Shown here in pieces: positions 7,074 to 16,655 of a stretch of 30,439 bases of DNA. The stretch lies in contig DATJNS010000424.1 of the NCBI GenBank assembly GCA_035507915.1, forward strand, positions 1 through 30,439, given 5' to 3'. The notes below the pieces were generated by a model that was not told where the DNA came from, did no database searches, and was given only the letters and a program-made list of their open reading frames with translations. Each line of letters opens with the position of its first letter. Position 1 is the stretch's first letter. Source of the stretch: JACQAI01 sp035507915 (GTDB lineage Bacteria; Pseudomonadota; Alphaproteobacteria; Elsterales; Elsteraceae). A program made the translations under genes and the position numbers.

Positions 7074-9042
7074 GCTGGGCTCCGCTGGCAGACCGGGGTG
7101 GCGACGCGGACGCGTCGGGAGACGAATCGGTCGGCGCGCCCGAGGACGCGCCGGTGAACTCGGGCACGAGATGGGCGAGCAAGGCGCGCACGTCGGCGGC
7201 GCGCCGCGCGCGCGCCAAGCTCTCGAGCTCGTCGAGCGCGCGCGCCAGCATCGCGGCGTCGGAGGTGCGCGGATCGGCGAGCCGGATGCCCGACGCCGCG
7301 GTCTCGACGAGCGCTTCGCCGGCGTGGAACAGCTCCTCGTGCAGCTTCTCGCCGGGCCGGAGCCCGGTGAACACGATCTCGATGTCGCGGTCGGGCCTGA
7401 GGCCGGCGAGCCGAATCATCTGGCGCGCCAGGTCGACGATGCGCACCGGCTCGCCCATGTCGAGCACGTAGATCTTGCCGCCGGCGGCCGGGTCGGCAAT
7501 GCCGAGCGTGGTCGCCTGCAGCACGAGCTCGACCGCCTCGCGCACGGTCATGAAGTAGCGCGCGATGTCGGGATGCGTCACGGTCAGCGGGCCGCCGCGC
7601 GCGAGCTGGCGCTGGAACAGCGGCACCACCGAGCCGGTCGAGCCCAGCACGTTGCCGAAGCGCACCGTGATGTAGCGCGTGCCCTGGCCGGTCTGCTCGA
7701 TCCGCCGCCGTTCGGCGACGTCGAGCGTCTGGCACCACGCCTCGGCGAGCCGCTTGGTCGCGCCCATCACGCTGGTCGGGTTGACCGCCTTGTCGGTCGA
7801 GATCAGCACCATGGCGCCGACGCCGGCGTCGCGACAGAGCTCCGACAGGTTGCGCGTGCCGATCGCGTTGGTCAGCACGGCCTCCTCGAGGTTGCTCTCC
7901 GATAGCGGCACGTGCTTGAGCGCGGCGGCATGGAACACCAGCTCGGGCTTCAGCTCGCCGAGCGCATGGGCGAGCTGCCTGCGGTCGCGCACGTCGCCCA
8001 GCACGGCGCTGCGCGGCAGCGCCGGGAATCGCTCGCCGAGCTCGAGATCGATCGCGTAGAGCGCGAACTCGGCGCTGTCGAGCAGGCCGAGCGATGCCGG
8101 GCCGAGCGCCGCCACCTGGCGCGCGAGCTCGCCGCCGATCGTGCCGCCCGCGCCGGTGACCAGCACGCGCCGTCCGGCGATGAGCGCCGCCATGGCGGGC
8201 CGGTCGAGCGGCGTCTGCGGCCGGCCGAGCAGGTCCTCGATCTCGATCGGCCGCACCTCGAGGCGCTCGCCGCCTGGCCGGAACTCGGTGAGATGCGGCA
8301 GGCGCGCCAGCGGCAGGGCGAGCGCCTCGCTGATCTCGAACAGCCGGCGGATCAGCTCGGGGTCGATGCGTGGCCGCGTGAGGATCAGGCGCTGCGGCGC
8401 GATGTGATCGCGCGCCAGCCGTCGCACCAGCTCGGGGATGTCCTCGATCTCGCCGAGCACGGGGACGCCGCGGATCGAGCGGCCGACCCGCCGCGGCCGG
8501 TCGTCGACGATGCCGATCGGCCGGTAGACGCCGGTCGCGCTGCGCGTCATCTCGCGGATGAACACGTCGGTCTCGTCGCCGGCGCCGACCAGCAGCACCG
8601 GCACTTTCTTGGCCTCCGCGGTGCGCCGCAGCAGCTGGTTGAAATGGCCGTCCTTGATCACCCGATAGACGAAGCGCGGCAGCGCCAGCAGCGCGATCAG
8701 GAGGAACCAGACCAGGACCGGGGTCGAGCGCGGCAGCGCGTCGAGGCGGGTGATCAGGAACAGGAGGGCGACGAAGACGAGGACCGTCAGGGTCACGGCC
8801 TTGACGATCGCGATGATGTCGTCGAGCGAGGCGTAGCGCCATACGCCGCGATAGAGACCGGTCCACGTGAACATCAGGGCCGCGACCGCGCAGAACAGCA
8901 CGGTGCCGAGCAGCAGCACCTCCGGCACCCGCGCGAACGCCTCGGCGCCCATGCGCAGCACGACCGCGACGACGAACGCGATCGCCGCCATGACGAGATC
9001 GTGAATGAGCGCGACGTGCGCCGGGGTGGGTCTCAACGGCAC
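7063..9042 (-). CDS. WbpM/PglF/CapD-type UDP-HexNAc 4,6-dehydratase, membrane-anchored
   Basis: A 659-residue protein with about four N-terminal membrane helices (residues 12-122), a first Rossmann-like CoA-binding-type domain (LLVGAGDE near 151) and a C-terminal extended SDR domain. The NAD-binding motif is TGAGGTIGGELA (near 296); STDKAVNPTSVMGATK (415-430) carries Met in place of the usual SDR Tyr, as in the FlaA1/PglF/WbpM group. Such enzymes convert UDP-GlcNAc to the UDP-4-keto-6-deoxy sugar used for FucNAc, QuiNAc or bacillosamine. No ketoreductase or aminotransferase to finish the sugar is present nearby. The start is a GTG at 9042 without a clear Shine-Dalgarno sequence. It is 45 bases downstream of the WecA-like gene and overlaps purH by 11 bases. 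Confidence 0.93.
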   Translation of the reverse strand: MPLRPTPAHVALIHDLVMAAIAFVVAVVLRMGAEAFARVPEVLLLGTVLFCAVAALMFTWTGLYRGVWRYASLDDIIAIVKAVTLTVLVFVALLFLITRLDALPRSTPVLVWFLLIALLALPRFVYRVIKDGHFNQLLRRTAEAKKVPVLLVGAGDETDVFIREMTRSATGVYRPIGIVDDRPRRVGRSIRGVPVLGEIEDIPELVRRLARDHIAPQRLILTRPRIDPELIRRLFEISEALALPLARLPHLTEFRPGGERLEVRPIEIEDLLGRPQTPLDRPAMAALIAGRRVLVTGAGGTIGGELARQVAALGPASLGLLDSAEFALYAIDLELGERFPALPRSAVLGDVRDRRQLAHALGELKPELVFHAAALKHVPLSESNLEEAVLTNAIGTRNLSELCRDAGVGAMVLISTDKAVNPTSVMGATKRLAEAWCQTLDVAERRRIEQTGQGTRYITVRFGNVLGSTGSVVPLFQRQLARGGPLTVTHPDIARYFMTVREAVELVLQATTLGIADPAAGGKIYVLDMGEPVRIVDLARQMIRLAGLRPDRDIEIVFTGLRPGEKLHEELFHAGEALVETAASGIRLADPRTSDAAMLARALDELESLARARRAADVRALLAHLVPEFTGASSGAPTDSSPDASASPPRSASGAQHAR

Positions 9043-9087
9043 GAGATCGGCGGCGGTGGGGGGACGACGGCGCGGACCATAGCAGGC

Positions 9088-10098
9088 TCACCCGGCGGAC
9101 GGGAGCGGGCTCGCGCGGCCGAAGCGGCGCAGCAGGGTGGCGACCGGCACCACCGCCAGCGCCAACGCCAGCAGCGGCGCTCCCTCGACCGACAGATAGG
9201 CGAGCGCGATCAGGACCAGATTGGCCGACGCGAGCTGGCGCGCCACGTCGCCGTGGCGCATGCCGTGCTGTACCGCGCGCTGATAGAAGTGGCCGCGATG
9301 CGGCCGCCAGACCGCCTCGCCGCGCGCCAGACGCTGCAGCAGGGTCAGCGTTGCATCGGTCCAGTAATAGGCCGGCAGGATCAGGGCGGCCGCCCAGGCG
9401 CCGTCGAGCGCGGCGCCGATCATCAGCCAGCCGAGCAGGAAGCCGAGCGGCACGCTACCGACATCGCCCAGGAAGACGCGCGCGGGATGCCAGTTCCAGC
9501 GCAGGAAGCCGAGCGCCGCGCCGGCCGCGGCGAGGCTGAAGCCGACCGACGCGAAGCTGCCGGTCAGCCAGGCGACCAGCGCGCCGCCGCAGCCGATCGA
9601 TGCCGCTTCGACGCCGCTGATGCCGTCGATGCCGTCCATGAAGTTGAACAGGTTGACGAACCAGAGCCACGCCAGCCCGGTTGCCAGCCGGTCGGCCGGC
9701 AATGGCAGCAGGCCCTGGAACACAAAGCCGTCGGCCGGCAGGGCAGACAGAGCGAGGGCGACCGCGAGCGCCTGGACCGCAAGGCGGGACGCCGCCGGCA
9801 GGCCACGGACATCGTCGATGAACGAGACCGCGGCCAGCACCGCGGCGCCGGTCAGCGCGGCGCCGGTCGCCCACGGGTCGGCGCCCGGCAGCAGCACGAG
9901 CGTCCCGGCCCAGCCGACCGCCAGCCCGGCCAGCAATCCAAGTCCGCCGCCGCGCGGCGTCGGCCGGTCGTGCAGCCCGCGCGGGGTCGGATGGTCGAGG
10001 ATGGCGCGGCGTTCGAGCCAGCGCGTGACCGCGCCAGTGGCGACCCAGGCGACTGCCAGGCTCGCGACCGTCAGCGTCAGACACAGGGTGTAGATCAT
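9088..10098 (-). CDS. WecA/WbpL-like polyprenyl-phosphate sugar-1-phosphate transferase (glycosyltransferase 4)
   Basis: A 336-residue multi-pass inner-membrane enzyme of the MraY/WecA superfamily. It transfers a HexNAc-1-phosphate from a UDP-sugar to undecaprenyl phosphate, the first step of O-antigen or exopolysaccharide repeat assembly. Visible motifs: RPTPRGGGLG (45-54), FIDDVRG (93-99, Mg-binding Asp pair), NLFNFMDGIDG (149-159), GDVGS (211-215) and RPHRGHFYQRAV (265-276). The HRGHFYQRA ending is like WbpL of Pseudomonas rather than MraY. The start is forced: an in-frame TGA lies at 10132-10134 with no other start between. There is no Shine-Dalgarno sequence before the ATG; a 29-codon upstream frame overlaps it as ATGA. 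It sits directly before the WbpM-like gene, as wbpL precedes wbpM. Confidence 0.93.
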   Translation of the reverse strand: MIYTLCLTLTVASLAVAWVATGAVTRWLERRAILDHPTPRGLHDRPTPRGGGLGLLAGLAVGWAGTLVLLPGADPWATGAALTGAAVLAAVSFIDDVRGLPAASRLAVQALAVALALSALPADGFVFQGLLPLPADRLATGLAWLWFVNLFNFMDGIDGISGVEAASIGCGGALVAWLTGSFASVGFSLAAAGAALGFLRWNWHPARVFLGDVGSVPLGFLLGWLMIGAALDGAWAAALILPAYYWTDATLTLLQRLARGEAVWRPHRGHFYQRAVQHGMRHGDVARQLASANLVLIALAYLSVEGAPLLALALAVVPVATLLRRFGRASPLPSAG

Positions 10099-10203
10099 GC
10101 GGCTTGGGCCATGGGTCCGCGGCGAACCGCCTCAGCAACTATGGGTCGCGGGTGCAGCCAACCACAACCAGTTGCGTTCGTCATGGCTTCACCCTACTGT
10201 CGA

Positions 10204-10235
10204 TTCGGTTCGTAACAACCGAAAGGAGGTGATCC
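10204..10235 (+). promoter_or_regulatory. Hairpin plus 15-base perfect Shine-Dalgarno sequence
   Basis: TTCGGTT-CGTAAC-AACCGAA (10204-10223) is a perfect 7-base stem. Its last three bases start GAAAGGAGGTGATCC (10221-10235), which is fully complementary to the canonical alphaproteobacterial 16S rRNA 3' tail (GGATCACCTCCTTTC). Ordinary ribosome sites here match 4-7 bases. The same strand offers two alternative pairing partners for the ribosome-site region: GATCCGG (10231-10237) with CCGGATC (10275-10281), and GTGATCC (10229-10235) with GGATCAC (10317-10323). Confidence 0.5.
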
Positions 10236-10236
10236 G

Positions 10237-10326
10237 GTGTCTATCCCAAGTGTGGCGAAAACGGTTCGGGGTTTCCGGATCGTCGGCACAACGGTCACTT
10301 TCCCTGGGTTGTCCCGGGATCACTGA
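10237..10326 (+). CDS. Possible 29-residue micro-protein with exceptional ribosome site
   Basis: A GTG start 7 bases after AGGAGG opens a 30-codon frame ending in TGA; the peptide begins VSIPSVAKTVRGF and ends FPGLSRDH. It is basic and beta-prone, with no signal peptide or membrane helix, and I do not recognise it. A strong hairpin terminator follows 26 bases after the stop, so Shine-Dalgarno, frame, stop and terminator form a coherent unit. A weak promoter (TTGCGT 10172-10177, 17-base spacer, TACTGT 10195-10200) may precede it. Against it: third codon positions are only about 64% G+C, clearly lower than in neighbouring genes, so the region could be a regulatory RNA with a fortuitous frame. 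It runs opposite to both flanking genes. Confidence 0.4.
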   Translation: MSIPSVAKTVRGFRIVGTTVTFPGLSRDH

Positions 10327-10352
10327 CGTTCGGCCAGCGCCAAACACGAGGG

Positions 10353-10380
10353 GAGGGCCGCCTACGGGCGGCCCTCTTGT
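10353..10380 (+). terminator. Rho-independent terminator, plus strand
   Basis: GAGGGCCGCC (10353-10362), loop TACG, GGCGGCCCTC (10367-10376) is a perfect 10-base GC-rich stem, extendable by two G-T pairs, followed by TTGTCTTGTC. On the minus strand the downstream sequence is much less T-rich, so plus-strand use is favoured. It may also trim the heparinase-like transcript, whose stop is at 10420. Confidence 0.7.
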
Positions 10381-10419
10381 CTTGTCGGCCCTTTTTCCGC
10401 GCCGGGGCAGGCCGCAGCG

Positions 10420-12141
10420 CTACTTGTTGACGCCCTCGCGGCGCAGCGCCCACTTGATCACCGGGTCGCGGCCCTCGATCAGGCCCCAGAGGATGATCTG
10501 CTGGGCGCGCTTCATCTCGCCGCGCCGTCCGAGATAGATCGAATCGCCGAGCACGAACGTGCCGGCGCTGGCGCGCAACCGCCAGCCGAGCCCGCTCGGC
10601 AGGCGCAACAGCACGGCCGAACCGTCCTGCACCAGGCTCGCCTGGACGCGCGGGTGCAGGTGGAAGCGGATGGCGTAGCGGCCGTGACCGTCCCCCACCA
10701 GGGTGTCCTCGCCGCGCAGATCGTCGCCGGCGGCGGACAGGACCAGCCGGCGGCGGTGCACCACGCCGAACTGCCGCACGTAGCCGTCGTGGCTGAGCTC
10801 GAGCCAGACACTGCCGTCGGCCTCGTCGCGCTGGCAGGCGACCTGGCTCGGCCGCTGGCCCAGCGTGCCGGGCAGCGGTCCAGCGGGCCCCAGGATCTCC
10901 GAGGAGTTCGTGTCGTCGATGGTCAGCGTCGAGTGCGCCGCGGTGGCGCGCTGGACGCGCCGCCAGTCGGTCTGGTCGGCGACGTGCGCGCCGCAGTTCA
11001 CCACCAGGCGCTCCTTGCCGACGCTGAGCTCGAACGACAGCGTGCCGGCATGCGCATGGCCGTCGAGCGCGGCCGGCGCCGCGGCATCGACCAGCATCAG
11101 GGTGCGCTCGGCGGTCACGCGCTGGAAGCCGGTGTGGGGCGCGGTGGTTGGCGGCTTGCCCTTGGCCTCGGCCAGGTTGAGCACGGCATCGATGTCGCCC
11201 GCGACTTCCTCGTTGCTGTCGTTGAACAGCGCGAGCCCGCCGTCGGCGTGGCGCACGTAGCGCAGGAACGGCGCCATTCGGTCGATCGCCGACTCGAGTT
11301 CGACCGGCGGCCCGGTGCGCGCGCCACGCAGCACGGCGCGGATCTCGATCAGGTCGCGCAGCACCGCGAGATGCAGGCTCGGGCTGCGTTCGATGTGCCC
11401 GCCGTCGGGGTTGATCTGGCGCGTCAGCGCGGCGCCGAGCAGCTTCAGGGTCTGGGCACGCCGCCGCTCGAGCGTGCGCGGCGCGAAGCGCAACGACCAG
11501 TTGGCGTGGATCAGGCCCTTGAGCGCGGCGAAGCGCGGCGCGCCGTCGAGGCTGCCCGAGATCGTGCGTTGGAGATGGCGCGCTTGGACCACCAGCGCGC
11601 GATCGAGAGTCGTGCGGAAGCGATCCGGCGTGCCTTCGGTCAGGTAGGCGTAGTGGCCGAGCCAGGCGGCGATCCGGCTGCCCAGCACGTCGGCACGCCA
11701 GGTCAGGGCGTCCCACCGCGAGGCGCGGGCCAGCCAATCGACGGTGAGGTCGCGCGCCCGAAGGCGCGCTTCGTCGCCGCCGACCGCCGCCAGGTCGCGC
11801 AGCCAGGCGAAGCCGTGCTGCTCGGTGCGCCAAGCGGCGTGCGCGCCCGGCGGTGACCACAGGCCGGCGCGGCCTTCGAAAGCCTGGCCGTGGGACGCGA
11901 ACGTGCCGCCCAGGATCGCGGCGCCGCGCGCGGCGTCGCCGGCCCACGGATCGCCGGCCGCCGGCGTGACTTCGGGCGCGGCGGCGCGGCTCAGGATCGC
12001 GCGGTAGAGCGGGGAGCCGTAAAGCAGCGCTGCAGCGCCGTGCCAGACGTCGAGCAGCCGGGGCAGCGACGCGACGCGACCGGCGCTGCGCCGCGGCGCG
12101 CGTCGCACGATGCCGCCCAGACGAAGACTGAGGCCGCTCAC
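10420..12141 (-). CDS. Heparinase II/III family protein
   Basis: A protein of about 573 residues with an N-terminal alpha/alpha-toroid region and a C-terminal beta-sandwich heparinase II/III-like domain. Recognisable pieces are the ANWSLRFAPRTLERR helix region, ALTRQINPDGGHIERSPSLH, DAAAPAALDGHAHAGTLSFELSVG and VVNCGAHVADQTDW; the first and third are hallmarks of the alphaproteobacterial family found beside purH. The enzymes are presumed polysaccharide lyases, but no substrate is established and no signal peptide is visible, so its location is unclear. I choose GTG 12141: GAGG of the ribosome site overlaps the rpe stop and the spacing fits; an ATG at 12222 in frame would overlap rpe by 71 bases. 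Neighbouring glycan genes suggest a role in surface polysaccharide turnover (inference). Confidence 0.85.
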   Translation of the reverse strand: MSGLSLRLGGIVRRAPRRSAGRVASLPRLLDVWHGAAALLYGSPLYRAILSRAAAPEVTPAAGDPWAGDAARGAAILGGTFASHGQAFEGRAGLWSPPGAHAAWRTEQHGFAWLRDLAAVGGDEARLRARDLTVDWLARASRWDALTWRADVLGSRIAAWLGHYAYLTEGTPDRFRTTLDRALVVQARHLQRTISGSLDGAPRFAALKGLIHANWSLRFAPRTLERRRAQTLKLLGAALTRQINPDGGHIERSPSLHLAVLRDLIEIRAVLRGARTGPPVELESAIDRMAPFLRYVRHADGGLALFNDSNEEVAGDIDAVLNLAEAKGKPPTTAPHTGFQRVTAERTLMLVDAAAPAALDGHAHAGTLSFELSVGKERLVVNCGAHVADQTDWRRVQRATAAHSTLTIDDTNSSEILGPAGPLPGTLGQRPSQVACQRDEADGSVWLELSHDGYVRQFGVVHRRRLVLSAAGDDLRGEDTLVGDGHGRYAIRFHLHPRVQASLVQDGSAVLLRLPSGLGWRLRASAGTFVLGDSIYLGRRGEMKRAQQIILWGLIEGRDPVIKWALRREGVNK

Positions 12142-12151
12142 GCCGCGCGCC

Positions 12152-12850
12152 TCAAGCGCGCGCGGCCCGACGCGCCGGCCGGAGATCGGCGGCGGCGCGC
12201 AGGCGGCGGATGTTGTCGGCATAGGCGGCCGCGCCGCCCGTGAAGGTCGCCGAGCCGGCGACCAGCACGGTCGCGCCCGCGGCGATCGCGCGGCGCGCGG
12301 TCTCGGGATTGATGCCGCCGTCGACCTCGAGCTCGATCGCCCGGCCCGTGGCGTCGATCAGCTTGCGGGCGGCGGCGATCTTGTCGAGCTGGCTCTCGAT
12401 GAAGCTCTGGCCGCCGAAGCCTGGATTGACGCTCATCACCAGGACGAGATCGAGATCGTCGATCACGTGCCGCAGCGCCTCGATCGGCGTCGCCGGATTG
12501 AGCGCGGCGCCGGCGCGGCGACCGAGCGACTTGATCAGCTGGATGGTGCGGTGCAGATGCGGCCCGGCTTCCGGATGAACGGTGACGATGTCGGCGCCCG
12601 CGTCGACGAATTCGCGCACGAACGGATCGATCGGCGAAATCATCAGATGCACGTCGAACGGCAGCTTCGTGTGGCGCCGCAGCGCCTTGATGACGCTCGG
12701 CCCGATCGTGATGTTGGGCACGAAGTGACCGTCCATCACGTCGATGTGCACGTAGTCCGCGCCGGCGGCGGTGACGGCCTCGATCTCCTCGCCCAGCCGC
12801 GCAAAGTCCGCCGACAGAATCGAAGGGGCGATTCGAACCCGCTGCGACAT
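12152..12850 (-). CDS. rpe: Ribulose-phosphate 3-epimerase
   Basis: A 232-residue TIM-barrel enzyme that interconverts ribulose 5-phosphate and xylulose 5-phosphate in the pentose phosphate and Calvin pathways. Family signatures are unmistakable: IAPSILSADFARLGEE, VHIDVMDGHFVPNITIG (metal ligands His35 and Asp37), FDVHLMI (His68), VMSVNPGFGGQSF and LEVDGGINPETA (catalytic Asp177). The C-terminus has a short Ala/Arg-rich tail. The ATG at 12850 fits the conserved N-terminus, although no good Shine-Dalgarno sequence is visible. It lies 59 bases after rsmB and 10 bases before the heparinase-like start in the same direction, so the three are probably co-transcribed. Confidence 0.97.
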   Translation of the reverse strand: MSQRVRIAPSILSADFARLGEEIEAVTAAGADYVHIDVMDGHFVPNITIGPSVIKALRRHTKLPFDVHLMISPIDPFVREFVDAGADIVTVHPEAGPHLHRTIQLIKSLGRRAGAALNPATPIEALRHVIDDLDLVLVMSVNPGFGGQSFIESQLDKIAAARKLIDATGRAIELEVDGGINPETARRAIAAGATVLVAGSATFTGGAAAYADNIRRLRAAADLRPARRAARA

Positions 12851-12909
12851 GGCTCGACATACCAGCATCGGCCGACCTTGGAAAGAGCCGGAGGGCCGGA
12901 GTCGCCGCG

Positions 12910-14202
12910 CTATTCCAGCCGTGTCAGACGAGCCGCGTAGAATCCGTCCATCCCGCCCAGGTCGGCGAGATGGCACGGCAGCGTGCGCAGATCGCCGTCC
13001 GGGGTGACGAGCGCGTCCAGGCCGTTCAACTCGGCCGAATCGACCCGCTGGCGCCGCACCGGTGCGCCGCGCGCGAGCAGACTCTCGATTCGTTCGGGCC
13101 CCTCGGCGGCCTCGAGCGAGCAGACGCAATAGACCAGCACGCCGCCCGGCTTGAGCTGGTCGATCGCGTGGTCGAGCAGCCGGTCCTGCACCGCGGTCAG
13201 CCCGGCGACGTCGTCGGGCGACTTCAGGTGCAGCACGTCGGGATGGCGCCGCGCCGCGCCGGTCGCGCTGCATGGCGCATCGAGCAGGATGGCGTCGCAC
13301 GACGGGTCGGCGCGCCAGGTCGCCGCGTCGGCCACGACGATCTCGGCGTCGAGCCCGACGCGCGCCAGGTTGGCGCGCACGCGGTCGAGCCGACGTGCCG
13401 CCCGGTCGACCGCGATCACGCGCGCGCCGGCGGCCGCCAACTGGAGCGTCTTGCCGCCGGGCGCGGCGCACAGATCGGCCACGCGCGCGCCGGCGACCGG
13501 GCCGAGCAGGCGCGCCGGCAGCGCGGCGGCGGCGTCCTGCACCCACCAGGTACCGTCCGCATAGCCGGGCAGGCGCTCGATCTCGCCGCCGGCGGCTCGC
13601 CGCACCGTGCCGGTGGGCAGCAGGCGCGCGTCCAGTCGCGTCGCCCAACCCGCCGGATCCTCGCGCACGGTCAGGTCGAGCGGCGGGTCCTGCGCCAGGA
13701 CGGCGGCGATCGCGCGCGTCGCCGGCTCGCCGTAGCTCGCGGTCCACGAGCGCCAGATCCAGTCCGGCAGGTTGAGGCGCGCGGCGTCCTGCGCCGCGAG
13801 CAGCGCGCGGCCCTCGCGCGCCAGCCGGCGCAGCACCGCATTGATCAGACCCTTGAGGCCGTGCGCCGGCCCGGCGTCGGCGAGCCTGACCGCGCCGTCG
13901 ACCGCGGCGTGCGGCGGCGTGTCGAGGAACAAGAGCTGGACCACGCCCAGCCGCAGGATGTGGCGCGCGGTCGGCCGCGCCGGGTCGAGCGGCCGCGCGA
14001 CGCAGAGATCGATCAGCGCGTCGACCTGGCCCAGACGGCGCAGCGCGGTCGCGACCAGGAGCCGCGCGAACGCGCGATCGCGCGGCGCGAGCAGCTTGAG
14101 GTCGCGATGCGCATCGAGCGCCTCGTCGAGCGCCTGGCGGCGGTCGAGCACGGTGGCCAACAGGTCGAGCGCCGCCGCGCGCGCCGTCGGCTCAGCCTCC
14201 AT
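12910..14202 (-). CDS. rsmB: 16S rRNA (cytosine-5)-methyltransferase RsmB/Sun family
   Basis: A 430-residue RNA m5C methyltransferase expected to modify C967 of 16S rRNA (E. coli numbering) using S-adenosylmethionine. An N-terminal NusB-like helical domain (residues 5-135, with HGLKGLINAVLRRLARE) precedes the Rossmann methyltransferase domain. The SAM loop is DLCAAPGGKT (243-252); the two catalytic cysteines are in DAPCSATG (Cys311) and YCVCSLE (Cys361, the nucleophile). The C-terminus DGFYAARL is typical. I choose ATG 14202 (MEAEPTARAA), with GGGG upstream, over ATG 14229. It heads the minus-strand block and is divergent from the SdhAF4 gene. Confidence 0.95.
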   Translation of the reverse strand: MEAEPTARAAALDLLATVLDRRQALDEALDAHRDLKLLAPRDRAFARLLVATALRRLGQVDALIDLCVARPLDPARPTARHILRLGVVQLLFLDTPPHAAVDGAVRLADAGPAHGLKGLINAVLRRLAREGRALLAAQDAARLNLPDWIWRSWTASYGEPATRAIAAVLAQDPPLDLTVREDPAGWATRLDARLLPTGTVRRAAGGEIERLPGYADGTWWVQDAAAALPARLLGPVAGARVADLCAAPGGKTLQLAAAGARVIAVDRAARRLDRVRANLARVGLDAEIVVADAATWRADPSCDAILLDAPCSATGAARRHPDVLHLKSPDDVAGLTAVQDRLLDHAIDQLKPGGVLVYCVCSLEAAEGPERIESLLARGAPVRRQRVDSAELNGLDALVTPDGDLRTLPCHLADLGGMDGFYAARLTRLE

Positions 14203-14273
14203 CGCGCGCGCCCCGCCACGCGATCGCACGGTGCGCGATGGACAGGCGCCGCCGCGCGTCCCATGTTGGTGTC

Positions 14274-14444
14274 ATGACCAAGCCGACCGAACCAGCGTCG
14301 ACGCCCGCGCCCGCCGCCGGGGCTGCGGATCAAGCCAAGTCCGAGCCGCCGGCCGCCAAGCCGACCGAACATGGCGGGCCGCGCGGGCCGGAGCCGACGC
14401 GCTACGGCGACTGGGAACGCAACGGCCGCTGCAGCGACTTCTGA
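14274..14444 (+). CDS. DUF1674 / SdhAF4-type succinate dehydrogenase assembly factor
   Basis: A 56-residue protein. The first 30 residues are Ala/Pro-rich and disordered; the last 20 carry the whole family signature, GPEPTRYGDWERNGRCSDF. In mitochondria SdhAF4 binds the flavinylated SdhA subunit and helps it join SdhB; alphaproteobacterial DUF1674 proteins are their relatives and presumably do the same in the cytoplasm. No sdh genes are in the window, which is usual, since the gene commonly lies beside rsmB and htpX. It is divergent from rsmB, with 71 bases between the starts, and convergent with acs. Confidence 0.9.
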   Translation: MTKPTEPASTPAPAAGAADQAKSEPPAAKPTEHGGPRGPEPTRYGDWERNGRCSDF

Positions 14445-14492
14445 CGCGCGCCGCTCCGGACGCTCGCGCGGCTGGCGGCCCGGCCGCGCCGT

Positions 14493-16430
<1,938 letters not shown>

Positions 16431-16655
16431 GGCGATCCTCGTTTCCTCCGTCGCCGCGGCGTCGGACGCAGGCTCGCCTCCGGCGCTACCGGCACATGCC
16501 GGAATTTCTACCGCCAAAGCAGCGGCGCCTCAAGCCGACCCGCCCCCCGTCGCGGTGTCGCACGGCGGCGCGTCAGGCGTAAAGCCCGCCATTAAGAGCG
16601 GATTTCGGCGTCCGCGGACTTGATCTGGCGCAAACTCGGGGCCGGCCGGCCCAGG

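Noticed and set aside
10221..10235. Exact reverse complement of the 16S rRNA 3' end, possibly a 16S gene fragment.
   Set aside because: The identity stops at 15 bases; helix 45 and other 16S sequence are absent on either side, so a long Shine-Dalgarno sequence is the simpler reading.
12830..12840. GGGTTCGAAT-like T-arm sequence (minus strand), suggesting a tRNA.
   Set aside because: It encodes the conserved RVRIAPS start of Rpe, and no acceptor, D or anticodon arms are present.
16489..16502. Palindrome CCGGCA-CA-TGCCGG upstream of acs.
   Set aside because: Short, no flanking repeats, no T-run and no second copy; chance is likely in GC-rich DNA.
16431..16517. N-terminal extension of acetyl-CoA synthetase up to an ATG at 16517.
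   Set aside because: The extra 29 residues are low-complexity and absent from the family; a good ribosome site supports ATG 16430.
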